DNA from: a bacterium
GTDB taxonomy: Bacteria; Desulfobacterota; Binatia; DP-6
DNA length: 64,000 bases
Assembly (NCBI GenBank): GCA_026129405.1
Contig: JAHCID010000003.1
Location: 520,001-584,000, forward strand
Direction of reading: 5' to 3'
The translations under genes were made by a program, and so were the position numbers. Positions within the stretch are counted from its first letter, which is position 1. Each line of letters begins with the position of its first letter. This document shows, piece by piece, positions 18,113 through 26,966 of the stretch. The notes beneath the pieces were generated by a model. The model saw only the letters and a program-made list of their open reading frames with translations, ran no database searches and had not been told where the DNA came from.

Positions 18113-19102
18113 TCACGCCGCCTTCGCCCGACCGCGCTCCATGAACAGCACGAGCGGCGAGGCGATGTAGATCGTCGAATAGGTGCCCGCGATGAATCCC
18201 ACGAGCAGCGCGAAGGCGAAGCTGTGGATGACGTCGCCGCCGAACAGGAAGAGGGCGGCAACGACCAGCACGGCGGTGGTGTTCGTGATGATCGTGCGCG
18301 AGAGCGTTTCGTTGATGGACGTGTTGACGATCGTGCGCAGGTCGTCCTTGCGCATGAGACGCATGTTCTCGCGGATGCGATCCGAGATGATCACGGTGTC
18401 GTTCACCGAGAAGCCGACGATCGTGAGCAACGCCGCGACCGTCGTGAGATCGATCTCCATGTTCGCGAGAGACAGGGCGCCGATCGTGAACAACACGTCG
18501 TGTGCGAGGGCCACGGCCGCGCCGATGCCGAAGCGCAGATCGAAGCGGAAGGCAATGTAGATGCCCATCATGATCGTCGCCACGAGCACGGCCAGACCCG
18601 CGTCGCGCCACAGTGCCTTGCCTACCTTCGGCCCGACGGTCTCGATCCGCAGCGTCTCGTAGGTGCCCTCGCCGAACTTCTTGGCGAGCCCATCCTTGAT
18701 GGTGTTCGCCGTAACCTCGCCGGCCGTTTCGTCGCCCTCCTCCCCCTGGGCACGGATCTGGAACTCGTGTCCCTCGGAGCCGACGTCCTGGACGCTGATC
18801 CCCCGCAACCCCGCCGCATCGAGCGCGTCACGCACGTCGCCGATGGCCGTCGTCTTCTCGAAGCGCACTTGCACCATCGTGCCGCCCTCGAAGTCGATCC
18901 CGTAGTTGAGCCCGCGCCACCACACCGACACCAACCCGACGAGGATGAAGACGACGGATACCATCGTCATCATCGGCGCCTGCTTCACGAAGTCGATGCC
19001 CGGGTTGGCCGGGATCAGCGTGAAGAACTTGGGCGGCGTCGCGGCCGGCCGCTCACCCGACGTGGGACGCGGCGCCGCCGTGCCCGGCTTCGTAGCCTTC
19101 AT
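18113..19102 (-). CDS. secF: Protein translocase subunit SecF
   Basis: A 329-residue SecF with six membrane helices. The N-terminal cytoplasmic tail is followed by TM1 (APMMTMVSVVFILVGLVSVW) and the periplasmic GLNYGIDFEGGTMVQV motif. The helix bundle with DLTTVAALLTIVGFSVNDTV and SDRIREN completes the family pattern. With SecD it uses the proton gradient to pull preproteins out of SecYEG. Its ATG overlaps the secD stop by 4 bp. The huge upstream extension of the open frame is antisense noise. Confidence 0.96.
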   Translation of the reverse strand: MKATKPGTAAPRPTSGERPAATPPKFFTLIPANPGIDFVKQAPMMTMVSVVFILVGLVSVWWRGLNYGIDFEGGTMVQVRFEKTTAIGDVRDALDAAGLRGISVQDVGSEGHEFQIRAQGEEGDETAGEVTANTIKDGLAKKFGEGTYETLRIETVGPKVGKALWRDAGLAVLVATIMMGIYIAFRFDLRFGIGAAVALAHDVLFTIGALSLANMEIDLTTVAALLTIVGFSVNDTVIISDRIRENMRLMRKDDLRTIVNTSINETLSRTIITNTTAVLVVAALFLFGGDVIHSFAFALLVGFIAGTYSTIYIASPLVLFMERGRAKAA

Positions 19103-20658
19103 ACGCTCACCGTGGCGAGGCGACGGCGACTCGCGAGCCAATCGTAGATGACGCGGGTGGCGAACACGGCCGTTGCGAGCGTGGTGATGATGCCGAGGCA
19201 GAGCGTCACCGCGAATCCGCGCACGGGGCCGGTTCCGAACTGGAAGAGGATCGCGCCCGAAAGGAACGTCGTGACGTTGCTGTCGAGGATCGCGCTCCAG
19301 GCGCGCTCGTAGCCCGCGTCGATCGCGGCGCGCGGGCTCTTCCCGACCGTGAGCTCCTCGCGGATGCGCTCGAGGATCAGCACGTTGGCGTCCACCGCCA
19401 TGCCGACCGTGAGCACGATGCCCGCGATGCCCGGCAGGGTCAGCGTGAACCCGAAAGCCGCGAACGCGCCGAGCAGGAGAAGGACGTTGAGCAGCAAGGC
19501 CAGGTCGGCGATCACCCCGCCGCCGCGATAGTAGAGCAGCATGAACGCGATGATGATGAAGCTGCCGACGGCGAAGGAGAGCGAACCCTGGCGGATCGAA
19601 TCCTTGCCCAGCGACGGGCCGACGGTGCGCTCCTCGAGGAGCTTCAGGGGCGCGGGGAGCGCGCCGTTGCGCAGCACGTTGGCGAGATCCTGCGCCTCGG
19701 TGAAGGTGAAGCGCCCGGTGATCTGGCCCTGCCCGCCGGTGATCGGCTCGCGGATCTCGGGCGCCGACTGCACGAAGCCGTCGAGGACGATGGCGAGGCG
19801 GCGACGCACGTTCTTCGTCGTCGCGTCGCCGAACAGCCTGGCGCCGCGGTTGTCGAGGACGAAGTCCACCGCCATGCCTTCGGTGGCGCTGCCGGGCCGC
19901 ACGCTGGCATCGGAGATGACGTCGCCGGTCATGATCGGCCGTTTCTCGACCAGGTACTGGGTACGACCGCCGCGGTCGCCGAGCCCCGGCAGCACCTGGA
20001 CGCCAGGCCCCGGGGCCTGCACCGTGCCCGCCTGCGGCCCCTCGGCGAGCAGCTTGAACTCCAGCTGCGCAGTGCGGCCGATCAGCTCCTTGGCGCGCTG
20101 TGGATCCTGGATGCCGGGCAGCTGGACCACGATCTCGTCGGACCCCTGCGTCTGCAGCGTCGGCTCCGTGACCCCGAACTGGTCGATGCGGTTGCGCATG
20201 ATGTCGACCGCCTGCTCGACGACGCCCTGCCGGATGCGCACGATCTCGCGCTGCGACAGCTCGAGCGAGAGATCCGCCGCGTCGGAGCCGGCCGGTTCGG
20301 TCACCGTCAGCGACGGGAAGCGATCCTCGACGATCTTGCGTGCCTCGGCGCGGCGACTGCGGTCCGCGAGGCGGATCTGGATCGTGCGACCGCTGCGATC
20401 GACGGTGAACGCTCCGACCTTGGCGTCGCGCAGCTCGCGCTCGAGGTCGCGGCTCATGCGATCGACCGTGTTGTCGATCGCCTGCTCGATCTCGACCTGG
20501 TACAGGAGATGGGTGCCGCCCTGGAGGTCGAGGCCGAGACGGATCGGCTGCTTCCACGGCCACCACTCCGGCGGCGTCGCGAAGGTCGGCACGAGCACGA
20601 CCAACGACCCCACGAGCGCGGCCACGAACAGCAGGCCGCGATATCCGACCGACGCCAT
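19099..20658 (-). CDS. secD: Protein translocase subunit SecD
   Basis: A 519-residue SecD. An N-terminal TM helix (YRGLLFVAALVGSLVVLVP) precedes RLGLDLQGGTHLLYQVE, the large periplasmic P1 domain with ELIGRTAQLEFKLLAEG, and five further membrane helices including LPGIAGIVLTVGMAVDANVL and ERIREEL. It starts directly after the yajC stop codon with no gap and overlaps secF by 4 bp, so yajC-secD-secF are one coupled block. Confidence 0.97.
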   Translation of the reverse strand: MASVGYRGLLFVAALVGSLVVLVPTFATPPEWWPWKQPIRLGLDLQGGTHLLYQVEIEQAIDNTVDRMSRDLERELRDAKVGAFTVDRSGRTIQIRLADRSRRAEARKIVEDRFPSLTVTEPAGSDAADLSLELSQREIVRIRQGVVEQAVDIMRNRIDQFGVTEPTLQTQGSDEIVVQLPGIQDPQRAKELIGRTAQLEFKLLAEGPQAGTVQAPGPGVQVLPGLGDRGGRTQYLVEKRPIMTGDVISDASVRPGSATEGMAVDFVLDNRGARLFGDATTKNVRRRLAIVLDGFVQSAPEIREPITGGQGQITGRFTFTEAQDLANVLRNGALPAPLKLLEERTVGPSLGKDSIRQGSLSFAVGSFIIIAFMLLYYRGGGVIADLALLLNVLLLLGAFAAFGFTLTLPGIAGIVLTVGMAVDANVLILERIREELTVGKSPRAAIDAGYERAWSAILDSNVTTFLSGAILFQFGTGPVRGFAVTLCLGIITTLATAVFATRVIYDWLASRRRLATVSV

Positions 20659-21003
20659 CTACGCCTTCTCCTTGTCCCGCGTCTCGCCCGCGCCGTCGGC
20701 GCCGACGACGGTCTGGATCGCCGTCTTCTCGAAGAGGACCTGCACCTTCGGAGCGATCTCCACCGTGACGGTGCGCTCCGCCACCGCCATGACGCGGCCG
20801 TGCATTCCGGAGCCCATGATCACCTGATCGTTGCGCTTCACGCCGCCGACGAGCTGCTCGTGCTCCTTCCGCCGCCGCTGCTCCGGGCGCAGCAGGACGA
20901 AATAGAAGATCGCCACCATCAGCAGGATGAAGCCGATGTTGTAGATGGCGGGCGGCCCCGCCGATTCGGCGCCGGTCTGGGCCCACGCGACGGCGACCAT
21001 CAT
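20659..21003 (-). CDS. yajC: Preprotein translocase subunit YajC
   Basis: A 114-residue accessory Sec subunit. It has one membrane helix (AIYNIGFILLMVAIFYFVLL), then RPEQRRRKEHEQLVGGVKRN and the soluble tail with VIMGSGMHGRVMAVAE. Two ATG codons lie in tandem (21003 and 21000); both are possible starts. The tgt stop overlaps them. The order tgt-yajC-secD-secF is widespread in bacteria. Confidence 0.95.
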   Translation of the reverse strand: MMVAVAWAQTGAESAGPPAIYNIGFILLMVAIFYFVLLRPEQRRRKEHEQLVGGVKRNDQVIMGSGMHGRVMAVAERTVTVEIAPKVQVLFEKTAIQTVVGADGAGETRDKEKA

Positions 21004-22109
21004 GACGCCCACGCTCCTGCGGCGGCCACGGAACGGGTCGGGAAGGTCCCGGCGTCGAGGTCCGCGCGAATCGTGCGCATCAGCTCGAGGTAGAAGTGGA
21101 GGTTGTGGAGGGTCGCCAGCTGGGCACCGAGCATCTCCTTCGCCATGGCCAGGTGGCGGAGCGCCCCGCGGCTGAAGTGGCGGCACGTGTAGCACGTGCA
21201 CGCAGGGTCGACCGGCGCCCCGTCCTGGGCGTGCCGGGCGTTGCGGATCATGAGCTTGCCGTCGCGCGTGAAGAGCATCCCGTTGCGTCCGTTGCGAGTG
21301 GGCAGGACGCAATCGAACAGGTCATAGCCCATGCCCACAGAGGTGAGCAAATCCCGCGGTGTCCCCATGCCCATGAGATAGCGTGGACGATCCGGCGGCA
21401 GGAGGCGAGCACTGGCCGCGGCGATGCGTCGGGTTTCCTCCGGAGGCTCGCCGACCGAGAGACCACCCACGGCATAGCCGTCGAACCCGAGCCCCACGAG
21501 GTCGGCGGCGCTCTCCGCGCGGCGCGCGACGTCGAACCCGCCCTGCACGATGCCGAACAGCGCCATGTCCGGGCGTCGGCGGGCGGCGAGCCCCCGCGCG
21601 GCCCACGCGGTGGTGCGGGCCAGGGCGGCGGCGACGCGGGCCGGCCCGGCGTCGCCAGCGACACACTCGTCGAGCGACATCGCGACGTCGACGCCGAGGT
21701 CCTCCTGCACCCGGATCACGTCCTCGGGGCGGAGGAAGCCCTTGCTGCCGTCGACGTGGGAGCGGAAGTGCACGCCGTCGTCGACCACCTTCACGAGCCC
21801 GGTCAGGCTGAAGATCTGATAGCCGCCGCTGTCGGTGAGGATCGGGCCGGGCCACCCGAGCAGGCCGTGCACGCCGCCGAGCGCACGCACCACGTCGACG
21901 CCGGGACGCTGGGCCAGATGGTACGCGTTGGAGAGGATCATTCCGGCCCCCAGCTCCGCGAGCTGCGCGGGCGTCACGCCCTTCACGGAGCCGTGCGTCG
22001 CCACGGGCATGAACGCCGGGGTCTCGACCGGGCCGTGGGCCGTGAGGAGCCGGCCGCGTCGCGCGCCGCCGGGCGCGGTACCGAGGAGGACGAAGGACGG
22101 AACGGTCAC
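21000..22109 (-). CDS. tgt: tRNA-guanine transglycosylase
   Basis: A 369-residue TGT that swaps guanine-34 for preQ1 in GUN tRNAs. The catalytic Asp lies in LTDSGGYQIFSL (about residue 93) and the nucleophilic Asp in YDLFDCVLPTRNGRNG (about residue 265). Zinc ligands are CTCYTC with a following His in ATLHNLHFYLEL. GTG at 22109 overlaps the queA stop by 4 bp. It acts just before QueA in queuosine synthesis. Confidence 0.97.
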   Translation of the reverse strand: MTVPSFVLLGTAPGGARRGRLLTAHGPVETPAFMPVATHGSVKGVTPAQLAELGAGMILSNAYHLAQRPGVDVVRALGGVHGLLGWPGPILTDSGGYQIFSLTGLVKVVDDGVHFRSHVDGSKGFLRPEDVIRVQEDLGVDVAMSLDECVAGDAGPARVAAALARTTAWAARGLAARRRPDMALFGIVQGGFDVARRAESAADLVGLGFDGYAVGGLSVGEPPEETRRIAAASARLLPPDRPRYLMGMGTPRDLLTSVGMGYDLFDCVLPTRNGRNGMLFTRDGKLMIRNARHAQDGAPVDPACTCYTCRHFSRGALRHLAMAKEMLGAQLATLHNLHFYLELMRTIRADLDAGTFPTRSVAAAGAWAS

Positions 22110-23128
22110 GCGATCAACATCGCATCGCCGTAGCTGTAGAAGCGATAGCGGCGCTCGACGGCCTCGGCATAGGCGGCGTGGAGGGCGTCCCAGCCGGTGA
22201 ACGCGGCGACCAGCGCGAGCAGCGGTGTCCGCGGCAGATGGAAGTTGGTGAGGAGCGCGTCGACGACCCGCAGCGTGTGGCCAGGGCGAACGAAGAGGTC
22301 CGCGCTTCCCTCGCCTGCGGCCAGCGGTCCCCGCGCCGCGGCCGACTCGAGCGCCCGTACGGTCGTCGTGCCCACGGCGACGACGCGCCCGCCGGCCGCG
22401 CGTGTCACGGCGATGCGTGCGACCGTGTCGCCCGGAAGCTCATACCGCTCGGGCTCCATCGCGAAGCCGTCGAGATCGCCGTCCCGGATCGGCAGGAAGG
22501 TGCCGGGGCCGACGTGGAGCGTCAGCGCCGCGTGCCCGACGCCGCGCACCGCGAGCGCCGCCAGGAGGTCGGGCGTCAGGTGGAGCCCGGCGGTGGGCGC
22601 CGCGATGGCCCCCGGCACGCGCGCGAAGGTGGTCTGGTAGCGCTCCCGATCGGTCGTCGTCGGACCGTCGGGCCGACGGATGTAGGGCGGCAGCGGCAAC
22701 TCGCCCACGCGGTCGAGCCACGCGTGCACGGGTTCGTCGAGGTCGAGCCGCACGCGCCAGCGTCCGCCGCCGTGCGCCGCGAGCCAGGTCCCGGTGCCGT
22801 CCGCGAAGTGCACCGTCTCACCGACGCGCGGCGTGCCCCGCACGATCGCATCCCAGACCGCCGGGCCGTCGGCCTCGGCGAGGAGCAGGAGCTCGAGCCG
22901 ACCGCCGCTGGGGCGCCGCGCCCGCAGGCGCGCCGGCACGACCCGGGCTTCGTTCAGCACGAGGAGATCGCCCTCCCGAAGCAGGGTGGGCAACGCGGCC
23001 ACGGTGTGGTGGCCGCGTATGGTGCCGGTGCGGGCCAGGTGCAGGAGTCGCGCCGCCGTGCGTTCGGCCGCGGGCTCCTGCGCGATCAGCTCGGGCGGCA
23101 GCGCGTAGTCGAGATCCGCGAGTCTCAT
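22106..23128 (-). CDS. queA: S-adenosylmethionine:tRNA ribosyltransferase-isomerase
   Basis: A 340-residue QueA, which adds the cyclopentene-type ring precursor from SAM to preQ1-tRNA. Motifs include [19 protein letters not shown] at the N-terminus, [31 protein letters not shown] and [19 protein letters not shown]. The ATG at 23128 overlaps the slipin stop by 4 bp, so queuosine genes are translationally coupled to the upstream slipin-NfeD pair. Length and motifs are normal. Confidence 0.97.
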   Translation of the reverse strand: MRLADLDYALPPELIAQEPAAERTAARLLHLARTGTIRGHHTVAALPTLLREGDLLVLNEARVVPARLRARRPSGGRLELLLLAEADGPAVWDAIVRGTPRVGETVHFADGTGTWLAAHGGGRWRVRLDLDEPVHAWLDRVGELPLPPYIRRPDGPTTTDRERYQTTFARVPGAIAAPTAGLHLTPDLLAALAVRGVGHAALTLHVGPGTFLPIRDGDLDGFAMEPERYELPGDTVARIAVTRAAGGRVVAVGTTTVRALESAAARGPLAAGEGSADLFVRPGHTLRVVDALLTNFHLPRTPLLALVAAFTGWDALHAAYAEAVERRYRFYSYGDAMLIA

Positions 23129-23889
23129 GCGCTCCCGTCGCCGCGGGTGCGTGCTGCGTCGAGCAGCGGCCGCAGCAGATCGATCGGCACGGGGAAGACG
23201 GTCGTCGAGTTGTTCTCCGTGGCGATCTCGGAGAGCGTCTGGAGGTAGCGCAGCTGAAGCGTGATCGGCTCCTTGGCCATCACGGAGGCCGCCTCGAGCA
23301 GCCGCTGCGACGCCTGGAACTCGCCTTCCGCGGCGATCACCTTGGCACGGCGCTCGCGCTCGGCTTCGGCCTGCTTCGCCATCGCGCGGCGCATCTCCTC
23401 CGGCAGGTCGATGTGCTTCAAGGCCACCTGCACGACCTTGATACCCCAGGGCCCGGTCTGCTGATCGATGATGCTCTGGAGGTGGGTGTTGATCTTCTCG
23501 CGCTCGCTCAGCAGCTCGTCGAGCTCCGCCTCGCCGCAGACGCTGCGCAGCGTGGTCTGCGCGTTCTGCGACGTCGCGAAGAGGAAGTTCTCGACCTCGA
23601 TCACCGACCGGCCCGGATCGATGACGCGGAAGTAGAGGACCGCATTCACCTTCACCGACACGTTGTCGCGCGTGATCACGTCCTGCGACGGGACGTCCAT
23701 GGTGATCGTGCGCAGATCGGTGCGCTGCGCGGACTCGATCACGGGGAGAACGTAGGTGATGCCCGGCCCGCGCACGCCACTGAAGCGGCCGAGACGGAAG
23801 ACCACGAGGCGCTCGTACTCGCGAACGATCTTGATCGACGAGACGAGCACGAAAACGAGGAAGAGGATCGGCAGGTACGAGCTGATCAT
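23125..23889 (-). CDS. Slipin / SPFH (band 7) family membrane protein
   Basis: A 254-residue stomatin-like protein. One N-terminal membrane hairpin ([18 protein letters not shown]) is followed by the SPFH domain ([20 protein letters not shown]) and a charged coil with [20 protein letters not shown]. Slipins form oligomeric scaffolds in membrane microdomains. Bacterial slipins are usually encoded next to an NfeD protease, exactly as here, where nfeD lies 14 bp upstream. Its ribosome site is GGGAGAACGCGATG. Confidence 0.93.
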   Translation of the reverse strand: MISSYLPILFLVFVLVSSIKIVREYERLVVFRLGRFSGVRGPGITYVLPVIESAQRTDLRTITMDVPSQDVITRDNVSVKVNAVLYFRVIDPGRSVIEVENFLFATSQNAQTTLRSVCGEAELDELLSEREKINTHLQSIIDQQTGPWGIKVVQVALKHIDLPEEMRRAMAKQAEAERERRAKVIAAEGEFQASQRLLEAASVMAKEPITLQLRYLQTLSEIATENNSTTVFPVPIDLLRPLLDAARTRGDGSA

Positions 23890-23903
23890 CGCGTTCTCCC
23901 GGA

Positions 23904-25253
23904 TCAGGTGGTGGCCGTCCCGACGGGACGGACGTGGAGGACGAGGCCGTCGATACCGGTGACCTCGATCGGGGTGCCGGGCTCGATCGGGACGTCGCTA
24001 CGAGCGCTCCAGTACTCGCCGGCCACGAGCACCATGCCCTGCGGCGCGAGCCGCTGGCGCACCTCACCGTGCAGGCCCAGCATCCCTTCGCTGCCGGTCG
24101 TGGGCTTGCGAAACTGCGTGCGCACCACGAGCAGGCTCACGATCAGCATGAGCGCACCGACCGTCCCGGCCACGCTCACGATCAGGCTCCGCGCGACGGC
24201 GACCCCGCCCCCGCCCTCCGTGTCGAAGAGGAACAGCGACCCGAGCACGAGCGCCACGAGACCGCCGACGGCGAGCGCGCCGAAGGTCGGCACGAACGCC
24301 TCGGCGACGAGCAGCACGACGCCGAGCAGGAGGAGCGCGAGCGCGCCGTAGTTCACGGGCAACACCTGGAGCGCCGTCAGCGCGAGCAGCAGGCAGATCG
24401 CCCCGGCGACGCCGGGCAGGCCGAAGCCGGGATGCGTCAGCTCGACGTAGAGCCCCACCAGCCCCGCCATGAGGAGGAGATAGGCGAGATTCGGGTCGGC
24501 GAGGACGTTGAGCACCCGCTGCGCCAGCCGCATCTCGTAGTCGTGCACGCGCGGCTGACCGTCGGCGTCGAGGACCATGTCGAGGGCCAGCTTGGTCTGC
24601 ACCCCGGCGACCTCGACCGTCTTGCCCTCGGCCCAGCGCACGATGGCGCCGAGGTCCTTCGCGACCAGATCGACGACGTGGATCTTGGCCGCCTCGTCGG
24701 CGGTGATCGAGACGCTCTCGCGCACCGCCTTCACCGCCCACTCGACGTTGCGGCCGCGCTGGCGCGCGATCGCCTCGCTGAACGAGGCCGTGAAGTTCTC
24801 GACCTTCTCGCCCATCGCGCCCGGGATGTCCTCGCCCTGCCCGCCCACGGGATGCGCGGCGCCGATGCTCGTGCCGGGTGCCATCGCCGCGACGTGTGCC
24901 GCCATGGTGACGAAGACGCCGGCCGAACCGGCGCCGGCCCCGCTCGGCGCGACCCACACGATCACCGGAAGCGGCGCCCCGAGCAGCGCCTTCACGATCG
25001 TGCGCGCCGATTGCAGAAGGCCGCCCGGCGTATCGAGCTGGACGACGAGCGCCGGCGCGCCCTCGCGCACGGCACGCGCGATCGACTCGTCGAGGAACGC
25101 GGCCACGGCGGGATTGATCGAGCCGTCGACGACGATTCGCGCCAGTGCGGGCGATCCGAGCGACGGTGCCGATTCGGGTGGCGGCTGCGTCGCGGCGCGT
25201 CCCGCGAGCCCGAGCGCCAGCGCGCCCACCAGCAGCGGAAGGACGCGCCTCAT
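23904..25253 (-). CDS. nfeD: NfeD membrane-bound serine protease
   Basis: A 449-residue long-form NfeD. A signal peptide ([20 protein letters not shown]) leads into a ClpP-like serine protease domain. [16 protein letters not shown] and the nucleophile region [17 protein letters not shown] (about residues 105-121) are the key motifs. Four or more membrane helices follow, ending in a C-terminal OB-like domain ([20 protein letters not shown]). Related proteases clip the C-terminus of stomatins, and the partner slipin is directly downstream. The start overlaps the udg4 stop by 4 bp. Confidence 0.93.
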   Translation of the reverse strand: MRRVLPLLVGALALGLAGRAATQPPPESAPSLGSPALARIVVDGSINPAVAAFLDESIARAVREGAPALVVQLDTPGGLLQSARTIVKALLGAPLPVIVWVAPSGAGAGSAGVFVTMAAHVAAMAPGTSIGAAHPVGGQGEDIPGAMGEKVENFTASFSEAIARQRGRNVEWAVKAVRESVSITADEAAKIHVVDLVAKDLGAIVRWAEGKTVEVAGVQTKLALDMVLDADGQPRVHDYEMRLAQRVLNVLADPNLAYLLLMAGLVGLYVELTHPGFGLPGVAGAICLLLALTALQVLPVNYGALALLLLGVVLLVAEAFVPTFGALAVGGLVALVLGSLFLFDTEGGGGVAVARSLIVSVAGTVGALMLIVSLLVVRTQFRKPTTGSEGMLGLHGEVRQRLAPQGMVLVAGEYWSARSDVPIEPGTPIEVTGIDGLVLHVRPVGTATT

Positions 25254-26107
25254 CGCCGTGCGGGCACGGGAAGGCCGAGGACGGCCATCACCTGCTGGAT
25301 GTCCTCCCACACGAGACGCTTGTCGCCGGGCGTGCGGAGCAGATACGCGGGGTGGAGCGTCGGCATCACCCGGATGCCGTGGTAGTCGTACCACCGGCCG
25401 CGCATGCGTGTGATCGGGGTCTTGTCGCGCAGCAGCGTCTGGGCCGCGAACTTCCCGAGCGCCACGATCACCTCCGGCTTGATGATCTCGAGCTGACGCA
25501 GCAGGAACGGCTCGCAGGACTCGACCTCGTCGGGCTCCGGGTTGCGGTTCTGCGGCGGGCGGCACTTGATGACGTTGCAGATGTATACGTCCTCGCGCCG
25601 TAGCTGCATGCCCTTCGTGATGATCTCCGTGAGCAGCTGCCCGGCGCGACCGACGAAGGGCTCGCCGCGCGCGTCCTCGTCGGCCCCGGGACCCTCGCCG
25701 ACGAAGACGAGGCGGGCGCTCGGGTTGCCGACGCCGAAGACGAGGTTCGTCCGACAGGGGGCCAGCTTGCAGCGCCGGCAGTCGCCGATCGCGGCACGGA
25801 GGGCCTCGAGGTCCCCCGCCTGGGCAACGCCCTGTGGTGCGAAGAGCTCGTACGCCCGTTCGGCGACGACCTTCGCCGGCGCGGGCGCACCCGCCGTAGC
25901 CTCGCCGGCGGGGTCCGTTGCCTCCACCGACGCCTCTGCAGCCGCCGCCTGCGGCGTCGGCGCGTGCGCATCCGCCATTTCCGCCCGGCGCGGCAGGCCG
26001 AGCGCGCCGAGCGAGCGCTGGTGGACGAGGTGGGCGCGCAGCGCGGCCAGCGTCTCCTGGAGGGAACCTTGAGAGGTCGCGCCGGCCGTCGTAGACTCCG
26101 TGGACAT
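25250..26107 (-). CDS. udg: Type 4 (Fe-S) uracil-DNA glycosylase
   Basis: A 285-residue family-4 UDG that excises uracil from DNA. Fe-S cysteines lie in CRRCKLAPCR and in CNVIKCRPPQNRNPEPDEVE plus the following SC. The catalytic GEGPGADEDARGEPFVGRAG and LHPAYLLRTP motifs are present. An N-terminal helix (LAALRAHLVHQRSLGALGLP) followed by an Ala/Pro-rich linker is commonly fused to this family in deltaproteobacteria. The ATG at 26107 is preferred. Its start codon overlaps that of the divergent phospholipase-like gene. It heads the long run ending in the RecJ-like gene. Confidence 0.93.
   Translation of the reverse strand: MSTESTTAGATSQGSLQETLAALRAHLVHQRSLGALGLPRRAEMADAHAPTPQAAAAEASVEATDPAGEATAGAPAPAKVVAERAYELFAPQGVAQAGDLEALRAAIGDCRRCKLAPCRTNLVFGVGNPSARLVFVGEGPGADEDARGEPFVGRAGQLLTEIITKGMQLRREDVYICNVIKCRPPQNRNPEPDEVESCEPFLLRQLEIIKPEVIVALGKFAAQTLLRDKTPITRMRGRWYDYHGIRVMPTLHPAYLLRTPGDKRLVWEDIQQVMAVLGLPVPARR
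26069..26097 (+). promoter_or_regulatory. Promoter of the phospholipase-like gene
   Basis: TTGAGA (26069-26074), 17 bp, TAGACT (26092-26097), then 8 bp to the ATG at 26106. The whole promoter lies inside the first codons of udg on the opposite strand. It implies a leaderless message starting at or next to the ATG. Confidence 0.6.
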
Positions 26108-26966
26108 GTGGCTGCTCGGCCTGATCGCCTTCGTCCTGTGCGTCTGGCCGGATGAAGCACTGGCGTGGGGTCCGGTGACGCACCTCACGCACGGTTCGCA
26201 AGTCCTCGCGAACCTTAGCAGCGCCTCCGGAGCCCTGCAAGAAATCCTGCGGCCGGAGCGCTTCGCGTACCTCTACGGCTGCGTCGCCGCCGACATCATC
26301 CACGCCAAGAAGTACACGCGCAGCCTCTACACGCACTGCCACTGCTGGCCGGTCGGCTGGCAGATCGTCGAGGCGGCGTCGAACGACCGCGAGACCGCCT
26401 TCGCATACGGCTACCTCTCGCACCTCGCCGCCGACGTCTACTCGCACAACCACTTCGTACCGGTGCAGCTCGTCGTCAGCTTCGAGGCGCGGGCGCTGCG
26501 CCACATCTACTGGGAGGCACGCTTCGACGCCGCCCAGGCGCGCGACCGCTGGCGCCTCATGCGCCAGGTGTTCGCGCATCCCTTTCCCGATCTCGACCGC
26601 CTCGTCGAGCGTGTGGTCGAGCGCACCTTGTTCTCGTTCCGCACCAACAAACGCATCTTCGACTCGCTGATGGCGCTGCAGCAGCTCGAGCAGTGGCAGG
26701 AGATGGTCCGCGGCCTCGGCGAGCGCTCGCGCTACCCGCTGCCGGCGTCGGAAGTCGATCGCTTCAACGGGCTCTGCGTCACGGCGATCGAGGACCTGCT
26801 GCTGAACGGCCGCGACAGCGCCTGCCAGGCCGCCGATCCCACCGGGCGCGACGCTCTGGCGCGCGCCGATGCCCTGCGCCGCAAGCTGCGGCAGCTGAAG
26901 CGCATCGGACAGATGCCCGGCAGCATCGCCGCCGAGCTGCGCGCCCTCAAGACCGACGTCGCCTAG
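26106..26966 (+). CDS. Secreted zinc-dependent phospholipase C-like protein
   Basis: A 286-residue protein of the zinc-dependent PLC/S1-P1-like group. The signal peptide MWLLGLIAFVLCVWPDEALA would be cut just before Trp, giving a mature N-terminus WGPVTHLTHG. In this family the N-terminal Trp and early His are zinc ligands. YLSHLAADVYSHNHFVPVQL (about residues 105-125) provides the HxxxD/H zinc motif. Role in the cell is not known; lipid hydrolysis in the envelope is the simplest guess. A GTG two codons upstream is possible, but promoter spacing favours the ATG. It overlaps coaBC tail to tail by 20 bp. Confidence 0.82.
   Translation: MWLLGLIAFVLCVWPDEALAWGPVTHLTHGSQVLANLSSASGALQEILRPERFAYLYGCVAADIIHAKKYTRSLYTHCHCWPVGWQIVEAASNDRETAFAYGYLSHLAADVYSHNHFVPVQLVVSFEARALRHIYWEARFDAAQARDRWRLMRQVFAHPFPDLDRLVERVVERTLFSFRTNKRIFDSLMALQQLEQWQEMVRGLGERSRYPLPASEVDRFNGLCVTAIEDLLLNGRDSACQAADPTGRDALARADALRRKLRQLKRIGQMPGSIAAELRALKTDVA

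Noticed and set aside
18113-20986. A 957-codon minus-strand frame as a SecDF fusion
   Set aside because: Only the last 329 codons are SecF; the rest lies out of frame with secD and yajC and is nonsense. SecD and SecF are separate, overlapping genes.
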